A DNA stretch of 64,000 bases, from positions 62,001-126,000 of the forward strand of contig NZ_JBHUIW010000004.1 in the NCBI RefSeq assembly GCF_042682915.1, in the 5' to 3' direction. The notes under the pieces are model-generated. The model saw only the letters and a list, made by a program, of their open reading frames with translations. It was not told the origin of the DNA and made no database searches. The stretch is from Rhodoplanes azumiensis. GTDB lineage: Bacteria; Pseudomonadota; Alphaproteobacteria; Rhizobiales; Xanthobacteraceae. Position 1 is the first letter of the stretch; each line of letters starts with the position of its first letter. The position numbers and the translations under genes are program-made. Positions 59,247 through 64,000 of this stretch are shown here, one piece after another.

Positions 59247-60212
59247 ATGTCGGTCATCATGGAGCCGGCCACGACCCCCGACGCGCGCTCTCCCGCTGCG
59301 CCCACTGGCGACGCGCCGAGCGGTGCCCTCGGCACCGCCGGACGCCCCCCGAGCGACGCCGCGAGCGGCCTCGCTTCGGGACGGCCGCGCGGCGCGTCGC
59401 TGCGCGGACCCTCGCGCCTCGCCGGGCGCGTGCTGCTCGCCGTCGCGCTGCCCGTGCTCGTCGTCGCCGCCTGGCAGCTCGCCGGCACCGGCGGCTCGCT
59501 GTTCGGCGGCGTGCTGCCGACGCCGGACCGCGTGTGGGCGGCCTGGTACACCTGGGCGTTCGGCGCCCAGGGGCTCGGCCTCAATCCCTATTCGGGCACG
59601 TGGCTCGACAATCTCCTCTACTCGGCCGAGCGGGTGGCGAAGGGCTTCGGCTGCGCCATCCTGATCGGCGTGCCGGCCGGCATCGCGATCGGCTGGAACC
59701 GCATCGCCGCCGGCGCGCTCGATCCGACCATCCAGATCCTCCGCCCCATCCCGATCACGGCCTGGCTGCCGTTCTCGATCGCCGTGTTCGGCATCGGCCC
59801 GGGCGGCGCCATCTTCCTGATCGCGCTCGGCGCCTTCTATCCGATCGTGGTCAACACCAGTCAGGGCGCCCGCGACGTCGAGCGCATGCTGATCCGCGCG
59901 GCGCTGATGATGGGAGCCGGGCCGTTCACGATCCTGCGCCGCGTCGTGCTGCCGGCCGCGCTGCCCTCGATCTTCACCGGACTGCGCATCGGGCTCGGCA
60001 TCGGCTGGACCGCCGTGATCGTCGCCGAGATGGTGGCGGTGAAGTCCGGCCTCGGCTACGTGCTGTGGGACGCCTATTACGTCGGCCGCATGGACGTCGT
60101 CATCGCCGACATGATCACGATCGGATTGCTCGGTTTTCTCAGCGACAGGCTCGTCCTGCTCGCCGAGCGCTGGGCGCTGACCTGGCGGCGCCTGCAGTCG
60201 CACCATTCCTGA
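59247..60212 (+). CDS. ABC transporter permease, NitT/TauT (SsuC-like) family
   Basis: 321 residues: an Ala/Pro-rich cytosolic N-terminus of about 55 residues, then six membrane segments. LLYSAERVAKGFGCAILIGVPAGIAIGW (in parts), ILRPIPITAWLPFSIAVFGIG (in parts) and the coupling loop LMMGAGPFTILRRVVLPAALPSIFTGLRIGLG (in parts) are SsuC/TauC hallmarks. The start is uncertain within about 40 bases (ATG at 59247 or 59259, or TTG at 59220). Confidence 0.9.
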   Translation: MSVIMEPATTPDARSPAAPTGDAPSGALGTAGRPPSDAASGLASGRPRGASLRGPSRLAGRVLLAVALPVLVVAAWQLAGTGGSLFGGVLPTPDRVWAAWYTWAFGAQGLGLNPYSGTWLDNLLYSAERVAKGFGCAILIGVPAGIAIGWNRIAAGALDPTIQILRPIPITAWLPFSIAVFGIGPGGAIFLIALGAFYPIVVNTSQGARDVERMLIRAALMMGAGPFTILRRVVLPAALPSIFTGLRIGLGIGWTAVIVAEMVAVKSGLGYVLWDAYYVGRMDVVIADMITIGLLGFLSDRLVLLAERWALTWRRLQSHHS

Positions 60213-60245
60213 GCCCGAACACCGGCACCGCCGAGCGAGATCCCC

Positions 60246-61004
60246 ATGGGCACCGTGCAGTTCCAGAACGTCAGCAAGACCTTTCCGGGCGTGCGCACCG
60301 TGCGGGCGCTCGACGACGTGAGTCTCGACATCGGCGAGGGCGACTTCGTCGCGCTCCTCGGGCCGTCCGGCTGCGGCAAGTCGACCCTCTTGAACCTGCT
60401 CGCCGGCTTCGACCGGCTCTCCGCCGGCGCGCTGCTGTTCGACGGCCGCCCGGTCACCAAGCCCGGGCCGGACCGCGGCGTCGTCTTCCAGGAGGCGGCG
60501 CTGTTCCCGTGGCTCGACGTGTGGAACAACGTGATCTTCGGGCCGAAGGTGCAGGGCGTGCCGAAGTCCGTCTACGAGCCGCGCGCCCGCGAGCTTCTCC
60601 ACCTCGTCGGGCTCGACGCCTTCGCCGAGGCGCTGCCCGTGCAGCTCTCCGGCGGCATGCGCCAGCGCGTCGGCATCGCCCGCACCCTGGTGATGAACCC
60701 GCGCGCGCTGCTGATGGACGAGCCGTTCGGCGCCCTCGACGCGCAGACGCGCCTGTCGATGCAGCAGCTCCTGCTCGACGTGTGGGAGACGCTCGGCACC
60801 ACGGTGCTGTTCGTCACTCACGACATCGACGAGGCGATCTTCCTGTCCGACCGCGTCTGCGTGATGTCGGCGCGACCCGGCCGTATCGTGCGCACGATCG
60901 AAGTCGACCTGCCGCGCCCGCGCTCGATCGCCAGCCTGACCAGCCCCGCCTTCGTCGCCTACAAAGCGGACATTCTGAAAGAGATGAACGTGGTGCACCA
61001 TTGA
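60246..61004 (+). CDS. ABC transporter ATP-binding protein, NitT/TauT (SsuB-like) family
   Basis: 252 residues: Walker A GPSGCGKST, Q-loop VVFQEAALFPWLDVWNNV, signature LSGGMRQRVGIARTL, Walker B LLMDEPFGALDAQTR, H-loop VLFVTHDIDEAIFLSDR. Standard partner for the preceding binding protein and permease. Confidence 0.94.
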   Translation: MGTVQFQNVSKTFPGVRTVRALDDVSLDIGEGDFVALLGPSGCGKSTLLNLLAGFDRLSAGALLFDGRPVTKPGPDRGVVFQEAALFPWLDVWNNVIFGPKVQGVPKSVYEPRARELLHLVGLDAFAEALPVQLSGGMRQRVGIARTLVMNPRALLMDEPFGALDAQTRLSMQQLLLDVWETLGTTVLFVTHDIDEAIFLSDRVCVMSARPGRIVRTIEVDLPRPRSIASLTSPAFVAYKADILKEMNVVHH

Positions 61005-61044
61005 GGGAGGCTGGAGCTTACGAGCGGGTTCGGAGTTCGCGGCC

Positions 61045-61218
61045 TACCCCCCTCCCCACCCCTCCCCCACAAGGGGGGAGGGAGCAGGCTGCGGCTCGCG
61101 GCATAGTGCACTCACAGTCCGCATGAGACGTCTGCTTCATAGTGTCGCCAAACCGAGAGGCACCTCGGCTCCTGCATTCCCTCCCCCCTTGTGGGGGAGG
61201 GACAGGGAGGGGGGTGAG
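61045..61218. repeat. Composite palindromic intergenic repeat, family D (copy 2)
   Basis: Left: ACCCCCCTCCCCACCCCTCC, CCCACAAGGGGGGAGGGAGC. Right: GCATTCCCTCCCCCCTTGTG, GGGGAGGGACAGGGAGGGGGG. The two are mirror images about 80 bases apart. Same layout as copy 1 (37708-37917) but without the extra hairpins. Lies inside the catabolic cluster, before the deacetylase-family gene. Confidence 0.85.
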
Positions 61219-61267
61219 CCCCAAACTCCGTCCCCGTGATCGCCCGCGACCAAACAACGAAAGCCCC

Positions 61268-62173
61268 ATGTCCAACCCCCGCATTCCCTACCGGCTCTCC
61301 TCGGCGCGGCCGCCGCTGCCGCCGCTCGACGGCAAGCGCATCCTGGTCCACCTCGTTGTCAACGTGGAGAACTGGCAGTTCGACCAGCCGATGCCGCGCA
61401 CCATCGTCACGCCGCCGCACGGCCGCGAGACGGTGCCGGACGTGCCGAACTTCTCCTGGGCCGACTACGGCATGCGGGCCGGGCTGCCGCGCATCCTGAA
61501 AGCGTTCGCCGAGCGCGGCCTGCCGGCTTCGACCAGCATCAATGCCGGCGTGATCGACGCCTACCGGCCCGCCGCCGAAGCGATGCGCGACGCCGGCTGG
61601 GAGTTCATCGGCCACGGCATGCACCAGAAGGCCACCAATCATGTCGAGGGCGGCGAGGCGGCGCTGGTGCGGGCGAGCCTCGACATGCTGGCCGCCTTCA
61701 CGGGCATGCGGTCGCGCGGCTGGCTGTCGCCGGGCCTGCGCGAGACCGTCGACACGCCCGACATCCTGAAGGGCGCCGGTCTCGACTATGTCTGCGACTG
61801 GGTGGTGGACGACCGCCCGTCCTGGATGACCACCACGGCCGGGCCGCTGATCGCGCTCCCCTACAATCTCGAGATCAACGACTCGATCGTCTACGCGATC
61901 GAGCGCCACGCCACCGGCGAGATGGCGGCACGGCTCGCGCACACGCTGAGGCGCTTCGAGACGGAGTGCCGCGAGAACGCCATCGTGCTCGCTCTCGGGC
62001 TGCATCCGCACCTGATCGCGGTGCCGCACCGCATCCACGAGCTCGACCGCATGCTCGATCTGCTCATGGCCTCGCCCGAGGTCGGCTTCTTCACCGGCAG
62101 CCGGCTGGCCGACTGGTTCGCCTCCGCCGTGCCGGCCGAGGCCGAGCCGGCGGGCGAGACGTCCGGGGCGTGA
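61268..62173 (+). CDS. Polysaccharide-deacetylase (NodB/PuuE)-family hydrolase
   Basis: 301 residues. The fold markers GLPASTSINAGVIDAYRPAAEAM (in parts), GWEFIGHGMHQKATNH, RSRGWLSPGLRETVDTPDILKGAGLDYVCDWVVDDRP (in parts) and LGLHPHLIAVPHR resemble the PuuE (allantoinase-like) branch rather than sugar deacetylases: the FDDG metal motif of chitooligosaccharide deacetylases is absent. Such enzymes cleave cyclic amide or imide C-N bonds. Its place beside an amidase and a CoA-transferase supports a C-N hydrolysis role. Start at MSNPRIPYRL; the frame is open upstream through repeat DNA. Confidence 0.8.
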   Translation: MSNPRIPYRLSSARPPLPPLDGKRILVHLVVNVENWQFDQPMPRTIVTPPHGRETVPDVPNFSWADYGMRAGLPRILKAFAERGLPASTSINAGVIDAYRPAAEAMRDAGWEFIGHGMHQKATNHVEGGEAALVRASLDMLAAFTGMRSRGWLSPGLRETVDTPDILKGAGLDYVCDWVVDDRPSWMTTTAGPLIALPYNLEINDSIVYAIERHATGEMAARLAHTLRRFETECRENAIVLALGLHPHLIAVPHRIHELDRMLDLLMASPEVGFFTGSRLADWFASAVPAEAEPAGETSGA

Positions 62174-62174
62174 C

Positions 62175-62942
62175 ATGGACCTCGCAGTCGCCGGCAAGTC
62201 GGTCCTGATCACCGGCGCATCGCGCGGCATCGGCCGCGCCGTCGCCGAAAGTTTTTTGCGCGAGGGTGCGCGTGTCGTGATCACGGGCCGGGGTGCCGCC
62301 CAGCTCGACGCCACGGCCGGAGAGCTGGCCGTGCTCGGTGACGTGGACATCTTCGCGGGCGATCTCGCCCAGGCGAGCGAGCGCGAGAGACTGTTCGAGG
62401 CGCATCCAAACATCGACGTGCTGGTCAACAATGCCGGCGCGATCCCGGGCGGAGACCTCTTCGGTCTCGCCCTGCAGCAGTGGATCGACTCGTGGCAACT
62501 GAAAGTGTTCGGCTACGTCCACCTGATGCAGCTTCATCTCGAGGCCATGAAGGCGCGGCGCGACGGCGTCATCGTCAACATCGTCGGCATGGCCGGCCGG
62601 GCGCCGCGCTTCGAGTATGTGTGCGGCTCGGCCGGCAACGCCGCGCTGATCGCGCTGACCCGCGCGGTCGGGGCGAAGAGCGTCGACTGGAACGTCCGGG
62701 TGGTCGGCATCAATCCGTCGCCGACCCGCACGGGTCGCATCGAGACGATCGCTCGAAAGAAGGCCGAGGACCGCTTCGGCGATCCAGAGCGCTGGGGCGA
62801 GGCGCTCGGGCCGCTGCCGTTCGGGCGACTCGCCGAGCCCGCGGAGATCGGCGATCTCGCCGTGATGCTCGCCTCGCCGCGCGCCGCCTATCTCAGCGGC
62901 ACGGTGGTCGACGTCGACGGCGGCCAGATGTTTCGCGGCTAG
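62175..62942 (+). CDS. Short-chain dehydrogenase/reductase family protein with atypical active site
   Basis: 255 residues with an intact NAD(P)-binding half: VLITGASRGIGRAVAESF (TGx3GxG) and DVLVNNAGAIPGG. The usual active-site serine (NISS) is NIVG, and in the segment YVCGSAGNAALIALTRA the Tyr and Lys of Y-x3-K are replaced (by G and N when aligned on AALIALTRA). The lone Y here is displaced by three residues. It may be a non-classical reductase or a binding protein. Begins one base after the preceding stop. Confidence 0.85.
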   Translation: MDLAVAGKSVLITGASRGIGRAVAESFLREGARVVITGRGAAQLDATAGELAVLGDVDIFAGDLAQASERERLFEAHPNIDVLVNNAGAIPGGDLFGLALQQWIDSWQLKVFGYVHLMQLHLEAMKARRDGVIVNIVGMAGRAPRFEYVCGSAGNAALIALTRAVGAKSVDWNVRVVGINPSPTRTGRIETIARKKAEDRFGDPERWGEALGPLPFGRLAEPAEIGDLAVMLASPRAAYLSGTVVDVDGGQMFRG

Positions 62943-62945
62943 CGT

Positions 62946-64000
62946 TCACCCCGCGCCGAGCACCCTGGCGACGTTGTAGGTGACGAAGGCGGCCGCGTAG
63001 GCGAGCGCGATCATGTAGCCGAACGACACCGCCATCCAACGCCAGCCGCCGGTCTCGCGGCGGATCACGGCGAGCGTCGAGGCGCATTGCGGGGCGAAGA
63101 TGTACCAGGCGAGCAGCGCCAGCGCGGTGGCGAGGCTCCAGCTCTGGGCGAGCGTCGCGCCGATCTTGTCGGCCGCCTCGGCGCCGCCCTCGATGGCGTA
63201 GACGGTGCCGAGCGCCGCCACCGCGACCTCGCGGGCCGCCATGCCGGGCACCAGCGCGACGTTGATGTGCCAGTCGAAGCCGATCGGCGCCGTGATCGGC
63301 TCCAGCGCCCGGCCGATCCAGGCGGCGAGGCTGTACTCGATCGCCGGCTCGGTCGCGCCCTCGGGCGGGCGCGGGAACGAGGCGAGGAACCAGATCAGCA
63401 CCATCATCGAGAAGATCGTGGTGCCGGCCCGCTTCAGGAACATCATCGCCTTGGTGTAGAGGCCGATCAGGATGCTCTTCGGCCGCGGCAACTTGTAATC
63501 CGGCAGCTCGAGCATGAACGGCTCGGTCGGGTGGTCGCGCCAGAACAGCCGCTTGGCGACGAACGACACCAGGAGCGCGCTGGCGATGCCGACCGCGTAG
63601 AGGCCGAACATCACGAGCCCCTGCAGCGAGAAGGCACCGAGCACCTCCTCGTCCGGGATGAAGGCCGAGATGATCAGCACGTAGACCGGGATGCGGGCCG
63701 AGCAGGTCATCAGCGGCGCCACCAGGATGGTGGTCAGCCGGTCGCGCCGGTTGTCGATGACGCGGGTCGCCATGATGCCCGGGATGGCGCAGGCGAAGCT
63801 CGACAGGAGCGGGATGAAGGCGCGGCCGTGCAGTCCGGCGCCGCCCATCACCCGATCCATCAGAAAGGCGGCGCGCGCCAGATAGCCCAGATCCTCGAGC
63901 ACCAGGATGAAGAAGAAGAGAATCACGATCTGCGGCAGGAAGACGAGCACGCTGCCGACGCCGGCGATGACACCGTCTTGGACGAAGCTCTGCAGCAGGC
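62946..64000 (-). CDS. feoB: Ferrous iron transport protein B, C-terminal part (5' end beyond window)
   Basis: About 350 residues visible; the frame stays open to the window edge, so the N-terminal GTPase domain lies outside. The visible part is the FeoB permease: GVGSVLVFLPQIVILFFFILVLEDLGYLARAAFLMDR (in parts), the Gate motif LSSFACAIPGIMATR, TCSARIPVYVLIISAF, and a late CASTLAVIRRETGG segment. Transports Fe2+. FeoA, if linked, is beyond the edge. The SDR gene ends three bases away on the other strand. Confidence 0.93.
   Translation of the reverse strand, partial: LLQSFVQDGVIAGVGSVLVFLPQIVILFFFILVLEDLGYLARAAFLMDRVMGGAGLHGRAFIPLLSSFACAIPGIMATRVIDNRRDRLTTILVAPLMTCSARIPVYVLIISAFIPDEEVLGAFSLQGLVMFGLYAVGIASALLVSFVAKRLFWRDHPTEPFMLELPDYKLPRPKSILIGLYTKAMMFLKRAGTTIFSMMVLIWFLASFPRPPEGATEPAIEYSLAAWIGRALEPITAPIGFDWHINVALVPGMAAREVAVAALGTVYAIEGGAEAADKIGATLAQSWSLATALALLAWYIFAPQCASTLAVIRRETGGWRWMAVSFGYMIALAYAAAFVTYNVARVLGAG

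Overview
The window looks like chromosomal DNA from a high-GC alphaproteobacterium, most likely of the order Hyphomicrobiales (Rhizobiales). Reasons: the rpmH-rnpA-yidC-engB-argB-(HAD nucleotidase)-dapD-dapE-truA-fmt gene order, a rhizobial-style hmuP/hmuTUV heme-uptake locus with operator-like sites resembling Irr (ICE) motifs, FCD-type GntR and NitT/peptide ABC systems, and dense intergenic palindromic repeats of several families. No integrase, transposase, phage gene or CRISPR array was seen. Genus cannot be decided from sequence reading alone.

Layout. 0-2.8 kb: mutS. 3.2-12.5 kb: a divergent heme-acquisition island. Leftward run hmuR (outer-membrane receptor), tonB and an IsdG-type heme monooxygenase. 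Rightward run hmuP, hmuT, hmuU, hmuV and a single reading frame that joins HutW/ChuW (radical SAM heme-degrading methyltransferase type) to HutX (cytosolic heme carrier). The two runs share one AT-rich control region with nested inverted repeats. 12.7-16.2 kb: phnD-phnC-phnE-phnE phosphonate-type ABC transporter with a Pho-box-like site. 16.5-23.5 kb: peptide/nickel-type ABC transporter with an FCD GntR regulator, facing (and overlapping at the 3' end) an allophanate-hydrolase-like gene and a beta-hydroxyacid dehydrogenase. 26.5-31 kb: a Cache-PAS-GGDEF-EAL protein, a VanX-type D-Ala-D-Ala dipeptidase and a DUF2848 protein.

31-45 kb: conserved housekeeping block (fmt, truA, dapE, DUF805, dapD, HAD nucleotidase, DUF1036 protein, B12/radical SAM protein, argB, DUF423, engB, yidC, rnpA, rpmH). 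45-53 kb: a sensor kinase, tRNA-Arg(ACG), and surface-sugar genes (gmhA, gmhB, gmd, rfbA, rfbD, rfbB; rfbC is absent). 53-63 kb: a LysR regulator followed by a co-directional cluster of acyl-CoA dehydrogenase, amidase, CoA-transferase, NitT/TauT-type ABC transporter, PuuE/NodB-type hydrolase and an atypical SDR; this reads as an unassigned catabolic pathway for a C-N-bonded compound. 62.9 kb to the end: the 3' part of feoB.

Most noteworthy: the HutW-HutX in-frame fusion with an internal ribosome-binding site and a His-rich N-terminus; the symmetric divergent hmu operator region; the 54-63 kb catabolic cluster; and at least five families of composite palindromic intergenic repeats. I did not find anything I can defend as a wholly new defence or mobile system.
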